A stretch of 64,000 nt of DNA from NCBI RefSeq assembly GCF_030689685.1, contig NZ_JAUYEY010000006.1:1-64000 (forward strand), given 5' to 3'. Origin of the DNA: Polaromonas sp. (GTDB lineage Bacteria; Pseudomonadota; Gammaproteobacteria; Burkholderiales; Burkholderiaceae_C). Under the pieces are notes generated by a model that was given only the letters and a program-made list of their open reading frames with translations, had not been told where the DNA came from and searched no databases. Each line of letters opens with the position of its first letter. Position 1 is the first letter of the stretch. Position numbers and translations under genes: made by a program. Below are positions 1-9,139 of this stretch, piece after piece.

Positions 1-68
1 CGGTCAGCATGCCCGAGTCCCTCGGACAAATGAGAGATGTAACGATTGAACTCCTTGGCTGCGTCCAT
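1..68 (-). CDS. IS701/IS4-like transposase, N-terminal fragment (cut by window edge)
   Basis: The minus strand from the ATG at 68 reads MDAAKEFNRYISHLSEGL followed by GHAD and then runs off the window. From memory this resembles the N terminus of IS701-family (IS4 superfamily) DDE transposases, with an FNRY..HLSE.LGHAD pattern. Only about 22 residues are visible, so family and intactness cannot be tested. The roughly 215 bp between this start and the tRNA terminator would hold the IS end. I see a GCTATT/AATAGC hairpin near 89-110 but no confirmed terminal inverted repeat, and no other gene there. Confidence 0.5.
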   Translation of the reverse strand, partial: MDAAKEFNRYISHLSEGLGHAD

Positions 69-283
69 AAAGCCTCCGGTCAGAATTGATGCTATTGAAA
101 TAATAGCATATTTTATGACACAGTAAGACTAGGAGCCTGTCACGTTGAAACGGGAGGCGAGGAACGCGATGGACGGGGTCCGATGCAAGACGCAAAGCAC
201 AACGATGTCCCAGGAGTGCGTTTTTGGAACAGGCTTGATCTTAGAAAAAATTTAGAGCACCGTTGGAACACGGAGGCTGCAAA

Positions 284-324
284 AGAAAAAAGGGTTTGCT
301 TCTATTTTCATAGCCGCAAACCCT
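284..324 (-). terminator. Rho-independent terminator of the tRNA cluster
   Basis: Read on the minus strand, AGGGTTTGC pairs with GCAAACCCT across a 16-nt loop and is followed by a T-rich run. It lies 6 bp past the CCA end of tRNA-Asp, so it most likely ends the gltX-tRNA transcript. Confidence 0.8.
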
Positions 325-330
325 GATGTC

Positions 331-407
331 TGGCGGAGCGGACGGGACTCGAACCCGCGACCCCCGGCGTGACAGGCCGGTATTCTAACCAACTGAACTA
401 CCGCTCC
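331..407 (-). tRNA. tRNA-Asp (GTC)
   Basis: The minus strand gives a complete cloverleaf of 77 nt including an encoded CCA. The acceptor is GGAGCGG/CCGCTCC with discriminator G, the anticodon stem-loop is CCGGCCTGTCACGCCGG with anticodon GTC, and the T-arm contains GGTTCGAGTCC. It is the last of three tRNAs downstream of gltX. Confidence 0.97.
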
Positions 408-503
408 TGGTAGTGACAACTTTCGCTCTTTCGAGCCAAGTCGCCTGCTTTCGCGGGCTTGTTGTCAACTTGTGCCTTGGCTTCACATTGCTGTGAAGAA
501 TTC

Positions 504-579
504 TGGCGACCCCACGGGGATTCGAACCCCGGTACCTACCGTGAAAGGGTAGTGTCCTAGGCCTCTAGACGATGGGGTC
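504..579 (-). tRNA. tRNA-Glu (TTC)
   Basis: A 76-nt minus-strand cloverleaf with encoded CCA. The acceptor is GACCCCA/TGGGGTC with discriminator G. The anticodon loop CTTTCAC carries TTC, and the T-arm is GGGGTTCGAATCCCC. It sits between tRNA-Ala and tRNA-Asp, downstream of the gene for its own synthetase, gltX. Confidence 0.97.
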
Positions 580-661
580 TTAACCTTGGAACTTCCGGCA
601 GCAGGTTTTTGCGTTAAACAATTACCTGCCGAAAAAATCTGAAAACTCTTCAACAATTGAA

Positions 662-737
<76 letters not shown>

Positions 738-794
738 CGTATCAACCAAGCAGGTTCCCCTGCAACTGTCGAGCCTTGAATTATAGCCCGAAAT

Positions 795-2198
795 TCAGGC
801 GCTATTCAATCGCTCCAAACGCGAAATCACCTTGGCCCTGTCCATCAGTGACAAAAGCGCATCCAGCGACGGGGTTTGCGGACGCCCGGCCACCAGCACA
901 CGCACCGGCATGGCCAGCTGCGGCATTTTCAGGCCGGTCTCGCCCAGCACCTGCTTGATCACGGCGGAAATGGCCGGCTTGCTCCACTCAACGCCCTGCA
1001 GCAACTCGGCGAGCCGGGCCACCGCAGGATGAACCTCGACAGGCACGTGCGCCTGGATCTCTTCAGCGGCCACCGGCTCGTCGCTGACCAGCACAGCCAG
1101 CCACTCGGCCAGCTCGACCAGCGTGCTGCAGCGGTCCTTCAGCAGCGCACAGGCCGCCACGCGGCGCGGCGCATCGAGGCCGGCCAACGTGCGCTCGTCC
1201 ATGAAGGGCACGACATGTCCGGCCAGCTTCTCGTCGGGCATGGCCTTGAGATGCTGGGCGTTGACCCAGCGCAGCTTGGCCTCGTCGAACTGCGCGGCGC
1301 TTTTGCCGAGGTGGTCAAGGTTGAACCACTGCAGGAATTGTTCGCGGCTGAAAATTTCGTCGTCGCCGTGACTCCAGCCCAGACGCGCCAAGTAGTTGAC
1401 CATGGCGTCGGGCAGGTAACCTTCTCTGGCGTACTGCGTGACGGCCTTGGCGCCATTGCGCTTGCTCATCTTCTCGCCCTGCTCGTTGAGCACGGTCGGC
1501 AGGTGTGCGTACACCGGGACGTCCTTGCCCAGCGCGCGGAAGATGTTGATCTGGCGTGGCGTGTTGTTGACATGGTCGTCGCCGCGGATCACATGCGTGA
1601 TGCCCATGTCCATGTCGTCGACCACCACGCAGAAGTTGTAGGTCGGCGTGCCGTCGGGCCGTGCAATCACCAGATCATCGAGTTCGTCGTTGCTGATCTC
1701 GATGCGGCCCTTGACCTTGTCTTCCCAGACCACCGACCCGCCCTGGGGGTTCTTGAAGCGCAGCACCGGCAACACGCCTTCGGGCACGGCCGGCAGTGTC
1801 TTACCGGGCTCGGGCCGCCAGGTGCCGTCGTAACGCGGCTTCTGTTTGTCAAGCATCTGCTGCTCGCGCAGCGCATCGAGCTCAGCCACACTCATATAGC
1901 AGGGGTACACATGGCCGGCGGCCTGCAACTCGGCCAGCACCGCCTTGTAGCGGTCCATGCGCTGCATCTGGTAGTACGGGCCTTCGTCATAGTTGAGGCC
2001 CAGCCAGCGCATGCCTTCGATGATCACATCGACAGCCTCCTGCGATGAACGCTCGACATCGGTGTCCTCGATGCGCAGGATGAAGTCGCCGCCGCTGGAA
2101 CGCGCAAACGCCCAGGGGTAGAGCGCCGAACGGATGTTGCCGAGGTGAATGAAACCGGTGGGAGAAGGTGCGAAGCGGGTGCGTGTCTTGAGGGTCAT
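795..2198 (-). CDS. gltX: Glutamate--tRNA ligase
   Basis: Class I aminoacyl-tRNA synthetase charging tRNA-Glu in the cytoplasm. The 467-residue protein has the normal length for the discriminating bacterial enzyme. The Rossmann domain starts with [13 protein letters not shown], where HLGN (18-21) is the HIGH-type signature. The KMSKR loop is at residues 243-247 (EKMSKRNG), and the C-terminal part is the helical anticodon-binding region. Its ATG overlaps the stop of metZ by 4 nt (ATGA), so translational coupling is likely. The downstream tRNA-Ala/Glu/Asp cluster has no separate promoter that I can see. That would place a synthetase and its cognate tRNA in one transcript, which is an inference. 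Confidence 0.97.
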   Translation of the reverse strand: MTLKTRTRFAPSPTGFIHLGNIRSALYPWAFARSSGGDFILRIEDTDVERSSQEAVDVIIEGMRWLGLNYDEGPYYQMQRMDRYKAVLAELQAAGHVYPCYMSVAELDALREQQMLDKQKPRYDGTWRPEPGKTLPAVPEGVLPVLRFKNPQGGSVVWEDKVKGRIEISNDELDDLVIARPDGTPTYNFCVVVDDMDMGITHVIRGDDHVNNTPRQINIFRALGKDVPVYAHLPTVLNEQGEKMSKRNGAKAVTQYAREGYLPDAMVNYLARLGWSHGDDEIFSREQFLQWFNLDHLGKSAAQFDEAKLRWVNAQHLKAMPDEKLAGHVVPFMDERTLAGLDAPRRVAACALLKDRCSTLVELAEWLAVLVSDEPVAAEEIQAHVPVEVHPAVARLAELLQGVEWSKPAISAVIKQVLGETGLKMPQLAMPVRVLVAGRPQTPSLDALLSLMDRAKVISRLERLNSA

Positions 2199-3409
2199 GC
2201 CAGGGTGTCCAGACCACGCAGCAGGTCGGCCTTGATGTCGTCGATGTGGTCCAGCCCGACCGCCAGGCGTATCAGGCCCTGGCTGATGCCGGCGGCCTGG
2301 CGCTGCTCTTCGGAGAGCCGCCCGTGCGAGGTGGTACCGGGATGGCTGATGATGGTTTTGGTGTCGCCGAGGTTGGTGGCGATGCTGATGACCTGCGTGC
2401 TGTCGATCACGTGGAACGCATTCTTGTGCGCAGTTGCAAGGTCGTCGCCGCGCAAATCGAAGGACAGCACCGCACCGCCGAGGCCGGACTGCTGGCGCAT
2501 CGCCAGATCATGCTGCGGGTGTGATTCGAGGCCGGGGTAATAAACACGCACCACCTGCGGCTGCTGCTCCAGCCACTTTGCCACGGCCAGTGCATTGGCC
2601 GACTGCGCCTGCATGCGAATGCCCAGGGTCTCCAGCCCCTTGAGCACCACCCAGGCGTTGAAGGGCGCCAGGGTCATGCCGGCTGTGCGCACCACCGGGC
2701 CAAAGACGTCAACGATCAGCTTCTTCGGGCCGCACAGCGCGCCGGCCATCACCCTGCCCTGACCGTCGAGGTACTTGGTGCCCGAATGCATGACCAGGTC
2801 AGCGCCAAACTCGATGGGTCGCTGTAGGGCGGGTGAACAAAAGCAGTTGTCCACGGCCAGCAGCGCGCCAACGCTGTGCGCCAGATCCGCCAACGCGGCG
2901 ATGTCACACACCTCGGTCAGCGGATTCGTCGGCGTCTCGGCAAACAGCAGTTTGGTGGTCGGTCGCAGCGCGGCCTTCCATTCAGCCACATCGGTTTGCG
3001 ACACAAAGGAGGTCTCGACACCGAACTTGCCGAACTCGCGGCCGATCAGCGCAATCGTCGAGCCGAACATGGAGCGTGAACACAGCACATGGTCGCCGGC
3101 CTTGAGCAGGCCCATACACATCATCAGGATGGCGCCCATGCCGGTGGAGGCGCCTATCGCGGCCTCGGTGCCCTCCATGGCTGCCAGGCGGCGCTCGAAA
3201 CTCGTGACCGTGGGGTTGGAGGTGCGGCCGTAGGTGTAGCCTTCCTCGGTGCCGGCAAAACGCCGCGCCGAGGTTTCGGCATCGGGCTGCACAAAGCCGC
3301 TGCTCAGGTACAGCGCTTCGGAGTTTTCGCCATGCTGGCTGCGGTCCAGCGCAACACGCACGGCCAGCGTGTCGCGGTGCAGATTGTCGGGAAGTTTCCG
3401 CTCGCTCAC
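2195..3409 (-). CDS. metZ: O-succinylhomoserine sulfhydrylase (MetZ-type)
   Basis: PLP enzyme of the Cys/Met-metabolism family, 404 residues. MetZ makes homocysteine directly from O-succinylhomoserine and sulfide in methionine synthesis. Visible motifs are [10 protein letters not shown] (58-67, phosphate and cofactor contacts), AVDNCFCSP near 185-193, and [15 protein letters not shown] with the Schiff-base lysine at 212. The position directly after purF, 2 bp from its stop, is the usual betaproteobacterial arrangement for metZ and is the main reason for preferring it over metB or metC. The stop overlaps gltX. Substrate preference for succinyl over acetyl homoserine cannot be read from sequence alone. 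Confidence 0.9.
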   Translation of the reverse strand: MSERKLPDNLHRDTLAVRVALDRSQHGENSEALYLSSGFVQPDAETSARRFAGTEEGYTYGRTSNPTVTSFERRLAAMEGTEAAIGASTGMGAILMMCMGLLKAGDHVLCSRSMFGSTIALIGREFGKFGVETSFVSQTDVAEWKAALRPTTKLLFAETPTNPLTEVCDIAALADLAHSVGALLAVDNCFCSPALQRPIEFGADLVMHSGTKYLDGQGRVMAGALCGPKKLIVDVFGPVVRTAGMTLAPFNAWVVLKGLETLGIRMQAQSANALAVAKWLEQQPQVVRVYYPGLESHPQHDLAMRQQSGLGGAVLSFDLRGDDLATAHKNAFHVIDSTQVISIATNLGDTKTIISHPGTTSHGRLSEEQRQAAGISQGLIRLAVGLDHIDDIKADLLRGLDTLA

Positions 3410-3411
3410 GC

Positions 3412-4929
3412 TTATGCCTCCTGCGGGTTGGGCAGGGCCAGGCGCGAGACATCGACCTCGTTTTCTTCGCTGCTGTCGACGCGCCCGGCGTTCATTTTTG
3501 CGATGCTTTCGGGCGTGATGTCGCCGGTGATGTAGACGCCGTCGAAGCAGGAGGCATCGAAGCCGTCTAAGTTTTTGTTGAGCGAGCCGATGGCGCGTTT
3601 CATGCCTTCCACGTCCTGATAAATCAGCGCGTCGCAGCCAATCGCAACGCGGATCTCCTCGACCGTGCGGTCATGCGCGACCAGCTCGTCGACGGTCGGC
3701 ATGTCGATGCCGTAGACATTGGGGTAACGCACCGGCGGCGCAGCGCTGGCGAGGTAGACCTTCTTCGCGCCGGCATCACGCGCCATCTGCACGATCTCGC
3801 GGCTGGTCGTGCCGCGCACGATGGAATCATCCACCAGCAGCACATTGCGGCCCTTGAACTCGCTGGCGATCACATTGAGCTTCTGGCGCACGGATTTCTT
3901 GCGCACGCCCTGGCCCGGCATGATGAAGGTGCGGCCGACGTAGCGGTTCTTTACAAAACCTTCGCGGTAGGGAATGCCCAGCAGGTGCGCCAGTTGCGTG
4001 GCGCTGGGGCGGCTGGACTCGGGGATCGGGATGATGACATCAATCTCGTTGGGCGGCACGGTGGACACCACGCGTTTGGCCAGGGTCTCACCGAGGTTCA
4101 GGCGTGCCTGGTAGACCGAGATGCCATCAAGCACCGAGTCGGGTCGTGCCAGGTAGACAAATTCAAAGATGCAGGGCTTGAGCTGCGTCTTGACGGCGCA
4201 TTGCTCGGCGTGCACCGTACCCTGAAGGTCCACAAACACCGCCTCGCCCGGCGCGATGTCGCGCACAAACTGGTGCGAGGTGCCTTCAAGCGCCACCGAC
4301 TCGCTGGCCACCATCACGGTGTTGCCGCTCTCGTTCTGGCCGCAGCCCAGGCACAGCGGGCGGATGCCGAAAGGATCACGGATGGCCAGCAAACCGTGGC
4401 CGGCGATCAGTGCGACCACGGCATAAGAGCCCTTGACACGTTTGTGCACACCGCGCACGGCGGCAAACACGTCAGCCGGCGTCAGCGGCAGGCCGCGCGT
4501 GGTTTTTTCGAGCTCGTGGGCCAGCACGTTGAGCAGCACCTCGGAGTCGCTGTCGGTGTTGATGTGGCGGTGGTCGGTGGTAAACAGCTCGGCCTTGAGC
4601 TCGGCAGCGTTGGTCAGGTTGCCGTTGTGCGACAGCACCAGGCCGAAGGGCGCATTCACGTAAAAAGGCTGGGCTTCGTCCTCGCTGTAGGCATTGCCAG
4701 CGGTCGGGTAACGCACCTGGCCCAGGCCCACGTTGCCGGGCAACGCGCGCATGTTACGGGTGCGAAACACGTCACGCACCATGCCCTTGGCCTTGTGCAT
4801 GAAAAACTTGCGGCCCTGCTGCGTGACGATGCCAGCCGCGTCCTGCCCGCGATGCTGCAGCAGCAGCAGGCCGTCATAAATCAGCTGGTTCACCGGGGCG
4901 TTGCTGACAACACCAACTATTCCGCACAT
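3412..4929 (-). CDS. purF: Amidophosphoribosyltransferase
   Basis: Catalyses the first committed step of purine synthesis, PRPP + glutamine to phosphoribosylamine. I chose the ATG at 4929 over the open frame reaching 5049 because the mature enzyme must begin with the nucleophilic cysteine: the protein starts MCGIVGVV, so Cys2 is exposed after Met removal. It has 505 residues, the usual length. An Ntn-type glutaminase domain is followed by a phosphoribosyltransferase domain with the PRPP motif VLLVDDSIVRGTTS near residue 360. It follows cvpA by 133 bp and runs into metZ. The gene order cvpA-purF is also seen in E. coli. Confidence 0.96.
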   Translation of the reverse strand: MCGIVGVVSNAPVNQLIYDGLLLLQHRGQDAAGIVTQQGRKFFMHKAKGMVRDVFRTRNMRALPGNVGLGQVRYPTAGNAYSEDEAQPFYVNAPFGLVLSHNGNLTNAAELKAELFTTDHRHINTDSDSEVLLNVLAHELEKTTRGLPLTPADVFAAVRGVHKRVKGSYAVVALIAGHGLLAIRDPFGIRPLCLGCGQNESGNTVMVASESVALEGTSHQFVRDIAPGEAVFVDLQGTVHAEQCAVKTQLKPCIFEFVYLARPDSVLDGISVYQARLNLGETLAKRVVSTVPPNEIDVIIPIPESSRPSATQLAHLLGIPYREGFVKNRYVGRTFIMPGQGVRKKSVRQKLNVIASEFKGRNVLLVDDSIVRGTTSREIVQMARDAGAKKVYLASAAPPVRYPNVYGIDMPTVDELVAHDRTVEEIRVAIGCDALIYQDVEGMKRAIGSLNKNLDGFDASCFDGVYITGDITPESIAKMNAGRVDSSEENEVDVSRLALPNPQEA

Positions 4930-5062
4930 AGAGTTCCGTTCATAAAATCGATCGACACGAAGTGCGCCGCGCGGGGCCGCCCTAAGCAAGCATAGCCCCA
5001 GTACCGGGTGCCAGGGGCAGCGCACCGCCGAAGGCCCACGCAGTGACAAGCGTGGGGGCCCA

Positions 5063-5548
5063 TCAACCCAGGTACTTTCCGAACTGTTCGGGCAGCACCG
5101 GCTTGAGCCCCTTGAGTGCGGCGGTCAGTACCTCGGCGCCACGTGACTCCTGCCACCACACGGCGCTTTTGAAGGCGGTCATGTTGATCACCACGGTCAC
5201 CGCCAGCAGCAAAATCACCCCACGCACCAGGCCAAAGGCCGCGCCCAGTGTGCGGTCCACCGGCCGCAGACCGATGGCGTCCACCAGCTTCTTGATCAAT
5301 ACCGCCAGCAGGCCCGCCGCAAACACGGCCGCAATAAAAACCAGCACAAAAGCCGCCGCGTAGCGCACAGGTTCCGAGGCGCTCTGCAAGGGCAGCAGCA
5401 GCGCCACATCCGGCGCCATCCACTGCGCCAGGTAAAACGACGCCGCCCAGCCCAGCACCGACAACACCTCGTACACCAGGCCGCGCCAGGCGCCTATCAG
5501 CAGCGACAGCGCCAGCACCCCCAAAAAAACCAGATCGACAACGGCCAC
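5063..5548 (-). CDS. cvpA: CvpA family inner-membrane protein
   Basis: Small polytopic membrane protein (161 residues) of the CvpA family, named for colicin V production and linked in enterobacteria to envelope stress and bile tolerance. Hydrophobic stretches lie near residues 5-20, 27-45, 65-85 and 103-125. The family-typical segment DLVFLGVLALSLLIGAWRG opens the protein and RPVDRTLGAAFGLVRG precedes the last membrane segment. It begins 1 bp after the SPOR-protein stop and is followed by purF, the conserved neighbour. Confidence 0.92.
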   Translation of the reverse strand: MAVVDLVFLGVLALSLLIGAWRGLVYEVLSVLGWAASFYLAQWMAPDVALLLPLQSASEPVRYAAAFVLVFIAAVFAAGLLAVLIKKLVDAIGLRPVDRTLGAAFGLVRGVILLLAVTVVINMTAFKSAVWWQESRGAEVLTAALKGLKPVLPEQFGKYLG

Positions 5549-5549
5549 G

Positions 5550-6302
5550 CTACAAAGTCAGGATGGCCGCAGGCAAATCAAGGTCCTTGATCTTGCTGGC
5601 CGCCTTGTCGGCGTCCGCCTTGGTGGCAAACGGCCCGACCCGGACCCGGATGCGCTTGCCGTCCTTGGTATCGGCTACCTGGGTATAGGTTTTCAGCCCC
5701 GCTCTTTCGAGCTTCTGCCGCACTTCGCGCGCCTTGTCTTCATCGGCAAACGCGCCCACCTGCACCACCAGCCGGCCTTCGGTCTCGGGGCTGGCCACTT
5801 TGGCGCTTGCTGCAGGCACGGGCGCCACCGGCTTGCCTTCGAGCAAGGCCTTGGCACGCGCCGCTTCGGCGCCGGACGCAGGTACTTGGGTCACCGCTTT
5901 GGGCTCCGATTTTGCTTCTGTTTTGATAGCGGGTTGCGCAGGCGTGGCAGGGGCTGCAGGCTTTTCTGGCAAGATTTCTTCGCGCGGAGAGAGGCTGGAC
6001 GGTAGCGCCACTTTTTCGCTGGCAGCAGCAGGCGCACTGGCCGCGACCTTGGACGCGGGCGCCGGCATCACCAGCGGCTTGACGGTGTTTTTGCCGGGGA
6101 TTTCAATCGGGATGTCGACCGCCACCGGCCGCGGCTGGGTGTCGAACAGCAGCGGAAAACCAACCACGCCGATCAACACCAGCACCACGGCACCGATCAG
6201 CCGGTGCTTGGCGCGCTTGCGCATGGCTTCGACACTCTCGGCGGGGCCGGCCGCCCCGGCAGCGGTGGTGGATGAGCCCCGGCGAAAGTTGAAAAACGGC
6301 AT
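5550..6302 (-). CDS. SPOR-domain (DedD/FtsN-like) cell-division protein
   Basis: 250-residue single-pass inner-membrane protein. There is a short cytoplasmic N terminus, a membrane segment at about 34-52, a long Ala/Pro/Lys-rich periplasmic linker, and a C-terminal SPOR domain (about 175-248) beginning LVVQVGAFADEDKAREV. SPOR domains bind denuded septal peptidoglycan, so a role at the division site is expected. DedD occupies this place between folC and cvpA in many proteobacteria. Part of the linker (about 5918-5940) resembles half of the dispersed repeat family A, but too weakly for me to call it. Confidence 0.88.
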   Translation of the reverse strand: MPFFNFRRGSSTTAAGAAGPAESVEAMRKRAKHRLIGAVVLVLIGVVGFPLLFDTQPRPVAVDIPIEIPGKNTVKPLVMPAPASKVAASAPAAASEKVALPSSLSPREEILPEKPAAPATPAQPAIKTEAKSEPKAVTQVPASGAEAARAKALLEGKPVAPVPAASAKVASPETEGRLVVQVGAFADEDKAREVRQKLERAGLKTYTQVADTKDGKRIRVRVGPFATKADADKAASKIKDLDLPAAILTL

Positions 6303-6319
6303 GGTGGTGGCGGTGTCCG

Positions 6320-7648
6320 TTAGGTGTCGTTGGATGAGGAAGCGGGACGCCCAAGCATGGCGTGCGGGGCAAAAAGACGGGGCAGGCCCTCTTTCAACAC
6401 AGCCCCCACCGTGTAGAACGATCCGAACACCACAATTCTATCAGCGGGGTCTGCGGCGGCCACTGCCGCCTGCAGGGCCTGGACCGGGTCGACGAACACC
6501 TGCGCGGCTGCGTCCGGACGCCGGTTGCCGGCCTGCCAGCGCGCCATCAAACCGGCACCGCTGGCGGCACGCGGCGTCGGCAAATCGGTGAAGTACCAGC
6601 GATCCACCATGGGGCCGACACGCTGCAGCATGGCCGCCAGGTCCTTGTCGGCCATGGCGCCGAACACCGCATGGGTGCAGGGGTAAAAACCCATGGCGTC
6701 CAGGTTTTCGGCCAGCGCTGCGACCGAGTGCGGGTTGTGCGCCACGTCCAGCACCAGCGTCGGCTGGCCCGAAATAATCTGGAAGCGGCCCGGCAACTCG
6801 ACCATGGCCAGCCCGTTGCGCACCGCCTGCGCCGTCACCGGCAATCGGTCGCGCAGCGCCGTCAGTGCCGCCAGCACGCCCGAGGCGTTGACCAGCTGGT
6901 TGGCGCCGCGCAGGGCCGGGTAGGCCAGGCCCGCATAGCGCCTGCCGCGCCCCGCCCACGCCCACTGCTGCTGGTCGCCAGAAAAGTTGAAGTCCTGCCC
7001 CAGGCGCCACAGGTCAGCGCCCACTTCGCCGGCGTGCCTGATCACACTGTCCGGCGGCACCGGGTCGCTGATCACCGCCGGTTTGCCGGCGCGCATGATG
7101 CCGGCTTTTTCAAAACCAATGCTTTCACGGTCCTTGCCCAGCAGCTCGGTGTGGTCGATGTCGATGCTGGTGATCAACGCACAATCGGCGTCGATGATGT
7201 TGACCGAATCGAGTCGCCCGCCGACGCCGACCTCGAGGATGACCACGTCCAGCTTCGTCTCGGCCAGCAGGCTGAAAATCGCCAGCATGGTGAACTCGAA
7301 ATAGGTGAGCGAGGTGTCGCCGCGCAGCGCCTCGACGCGCTCGAAGTGCGGCAGCAGCGCAGCGGCCTGCACCATCTCGCCGCGCACCCGACAGCGCTCC
7401 TCGAAATGCACCAGGTGCGGGGAGGTGTAGACCCCGGTGCGGTAGCCGGCCTGTCCCAGAATGGCCTCAAGCATGGCGCAGCTTGAGCCCTTGCCGTTGG
7501 TGCCGGCCACGGTGATCACCGGGCAGTCAAAGGCCAGGCTCATCCTGAGGGCCACCCTGCGCACCCGGTCCAGGCCGAGGGCAATCGCGGTGGGGTGCAG
7601 GCGCTCGCAGTACGCGAGCCAGTCGTCCAGGGTGTTGAGCTTGTCCAT
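6320..7648 (-). CDS. folC: Bifunctional dihydrofolate synthase / folylpolyglutamate synthase
   Basis: Mur-ligase-fold enzyme adding glutamate to dihydropteroate and extending folate polyglutamates. 442 residues, normal length. The P-loop TVAGTNGKGSS lies near residues 46-56, followed by YTSPHLVHFEERCRV in the substrate loop, and the C-terminal domain carries VLDVAHNPHS. It is the first gene of the minus-strand run folC - SPOR - cvpA - purF - metZ - gltX, with 17 bp to the next gene. In many betaproteobacteria accD lies upstream; here the upstream DNA instead holds a dispersed repeat and a divergent gene. Confidence 0.95.
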   Translation of the reverse strand: MDKLNTLDDWLAYCERLHPTAIALGLDRVRRVALRMSLAFDCPVITVAGTNGKGSSCAMLEAILGQAGYRTGVYTSPHLVHFEERCRVRGEMVQAAALLPHFERVEALRGDTSLTYFEFTMLAIFSLLAETKLDVVILEVGVGGRLDSVNIIDADCALITSIDIDHTELLGKDRESIGFEKAGIMRAGKPAVISDPVPPDSVIRHAGEVGADLWRLGQDFNFSGDQQQWAWAGRGRRYAGLAYPALRGANQLVNASGVLAALTALRDRLPVTAQAVRNGLAMVELPGRFQIISGQPTLVLDVAHNPHSVAALAENLDAMGFYPCTHAVFGAMADKDLAAMLQRVGPMVDRWYFTDLPTPRAASGAGLMARWQAGNRRPDAAAQVFVDPVQALQAAVAAADPADRIVVFGSFYTVGAVLKEGLPRLFAPHAMLGRPASSSNDT

Positions 7649-7727
7649 ACAGGGCGCTATTGTCGCCGCTGGCGCCCCGGCGCTGTCTCTGCGTCAGAGT
7701 GTCACCTGTTCCGGCGCAGTTTAATTT

Positions 7728-7781
7728 GCTATAAAATTAATAGCTGCTTGCGCCCGTCGGTCATGGGCTGGAGCATGATTT
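7728..7781 (+). repeat. Family A dispersed palindromic repeat, copy 1
   Basis: Two adjacent stem-loops. GCTATAAAATTAATAGC is followed by TGCTTGC and then GCCCGTCGGTCATGGGC, then TGGAGC and an ATGATTT tail. Eight more copies are listed below. This one fills the divergent gap between folC and the ArsC-like gene and runs up to the start of the latter. Confidence 0.85.
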
Positions 7782-7809
7782 GGTGCATAAATTATGCAAA
7801 AATCCCGGA

Positions 7810-8157
7810 ATGATCACTGTTTACGGTATTTCCAACTGCGACACCGTCAAAAAGGCCCGCGCCTGGCTGGTGGCCCAGGGCCTGGCCCATCAATTCCACG
7901 ATTTCAAGAAGCTGGGCGTTCCGGCCGGGCGGCTGCCGGTTTGGGAACAAGCCGTCGGCTGGCAAAAACTGCTGAACCGCCAGGGCACAACCTGGCGCAA
8001 GCTGGACGCCCCCGTACAGGCCAGCGCCACGGACGCTGCGGGCGCGCTGGCCGTGATGCAAACCCACGCCAGCGTGATCAAACGCCCGGTGGTCGAGTGG
8101 CCGGGCGGGCAGATCACGGTGGGTTTCGACCCGGAGACCTGGGTTGCCCTGGCCTGA
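7810..8157 (+). CDS. ArsC/Spx/YffB-family thioredoxin-fold protein
   Basis: 115-residue protein of the ArsC-related family. It opens MITVYGISNCDTVKKAR with a single candidate cysteine at 10 in the CxxT/S-like position. It continues with HDFKKLGVPAGRL and ends IKRPVVEWPGGQITVGFDP, the typical ArsC/YffB C terminus with RPVVE. I chose the ATG at 7810; an in-frame ATG at 7780 lies inside the upstream repeat and adds non-family residues. True arsenate reductase activity is doubtful, because the neighbourhood has no ars genes and the family includes many proteins of unknown substrate. Confidence 0.85.
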   Translation: MITVYGISNCDTVKKARAWLVAQGLAHQFHDFKKLGVPAGRLPVWEQAVGWQKLLNRQGTTWRKLDAPVQASATDAAGALAVMQTHASVIKRPVVEWPGGQITVGFDPETWVALA

Positions 8158-8289
8158 GTCGGCACGGCCCGGCTTTACAGTGATTTACCTGAACTTGTGT
8201 CCACCCAAAGTGCTCTGAATCATTAAACTGGAAGCTGTTAGTTTGGCCATTGCCCCAAAGCACCTTCCCGCCGCCTGAAAAGTTTGAAC

Positions 8290-9096
8290 ATGAAAAAATT
8301 ACTTGTTTTGTCGACAGTCGCGGCGGCCTCTGGCCTGTTTGCCGTGAATGCCTCCGCCATGGACATCCTGGCACGCGTCATTTCCAGCACGCCGGTGGTG
8401 CAGCAGGTCAGCGTGCCGCAGCAGGTCTGCACCACGCAGCCGGTGGTTACGCAGTCGCCAGGCTCAGGCGCAGGTGCCGTGATGGGCGCGCTGGCTGGTG
8501 GCGCCATGGGCAATGCCATCGGCGACGGCGGCGGTCGCGCGCTGGCCACCATGATCGGCCTCGTCGGCGGTGCCATGATCGGCAACAACATCGAAGGCAA
8601 CCGCAACCAGGTGCAAAACCTGCAGCAGTGTGGCACCCAGACCAGTTACCAGAACCGCACCACGCACTACAGCGTGGTTTATGAATACGCCGACAAGCAA
8701 TACACCATCCAGATGCCGAGTGATCCCGGCCCGTACGTCCGGCTGCAGGTCACACCCGTGGGCGCCATGCCGTCGCCGCAGGCCTCGATCCAGCCCGGTT
8801 TTACCCAGCCCCAACAGGTCCAGCCGGTGTATGGACAACCGGTTTATAACCAACCGGTGTATTCGCAGCCCGTGTATAGCCAGCCCGTGTATAGCCAGCC
8901 GGTGTATAGCCAGCCGGTGTATAGCCAACCGGTGTATTCGCAACCGGTCTACAGCCAGCCGGTCTATGTGCAGCAAGTACCGGTCGTGGCTTACCCCGGT
9001 TATTACTCGCGGCCTTATTACCCGCCCATCGGCCTGTCGCTTAATTTCGGCTACAGCCGTGGTGGCTACGGACATGGGCACGGTCACTGGCGCTGA
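8290..9096 (+). CDS. Glycine-zipper envelope protein with QPVYx repeats
   Basis: 268-residue exported protein. The ATG at 8290 is preferred over an in-frame TTG at 8284, because it gives a clean signal peptide (MKKLLVLSTVAAASGLFAV, cleavage after NASA). A glycine-zipper segment follows (about 61-100, GAVMGALAGGAMGNAIGDGG), as in Rickettsia 17-kDa/SlyB-type outer-membrane proteins. Then come ten pentapeptide repeats QPVY(S/G/N/V) at about residues 178-227, and a Tyr/Gly/His-rich end. I infer an outer-membrane-associated protein with a flexible repeat arm. No enzymatic motif is visible. A strong terminator follows, so it is probably monocistronic. Confidence 0.85.
   Translation: MKKLLVLSTVAAASGLFAVNASAMDILARVISSTPVVQQVSVPQQVCTTQPVVTQSPGSGAGAVMGALAGGAMGNAIGDGGGRALATMIGLVGGAMIGNNIEGNRNQVQNLQQCGTQTSYQNRTTHYSVVYEYADKQYTIQMPSDPGPYVRLQVTPVGAMPSPQASIQPGFTQPQQVQPVYGQPVYNQPVYSQPVYSQPVYSQPVYSQPVYSQPVYSQPVYSQPVYVQQVPVVAYPGYYSRPYYPPIGLSLNFGYSRGGYGHGHGHWR
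8821..8970 (+). repeat. Tandem 15-bp coding repeat (10 units)
   Basis: Exactly ten 15-bp units such as CAGCCGGTGTATAGC encode QPVYG, QPVYN, seven QPVYS and QPVYV. Units 4-7 are almost identical at DNA level while the outer ones use alternative Ser and Gln codons. Such arrays change copy number by slippage. The unit is a multiple of three, so changes keep the frame. Confidence 0.95.
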
Positions 9097-9110
9097 ATCG
9101 CCGATAAAGC

Positions 9111-9139
9111 AAAAAAAACGGGGCCTGCCCCGTTTTTTT
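9111..9139. terminator. Bidirectional Rho-independent terminator
   Basis: An A-run, the stem CGGGGC-ctg-CCCCG and a T-run lie between convergent genes. The final T-run overlaps the TTA that is the reverse stop codon of the downstream TPR gene. Confidence 0.9.

Noticed and set aside
4-195. 63-codon minus-strand frame at the left edge
   Set aside because: It overlaps the transposase start in another frame and has no recognisable motif.
876-2048. Long plus-strand reading frame antisense to gltX (390 codons), and similar frames antisense to purF, folC, the TPR genes and pepN
   Set aside because: They are by-products of high GC content opposite real genes; no domain, ribosome site or codon pattern supports them.
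5918-5940. Possible tenth family A copy in the SPOR gene linker
   Set aside because: Only the GCTATCAAAA half word matches; the second stem is missing and the linker is low complexity.
8821-8970. Short regularly spaced repeats resembling a CRISPR array
   Set aside because: Units are contiguous 15-bp coding repeats without spacers, inside a protein gene.
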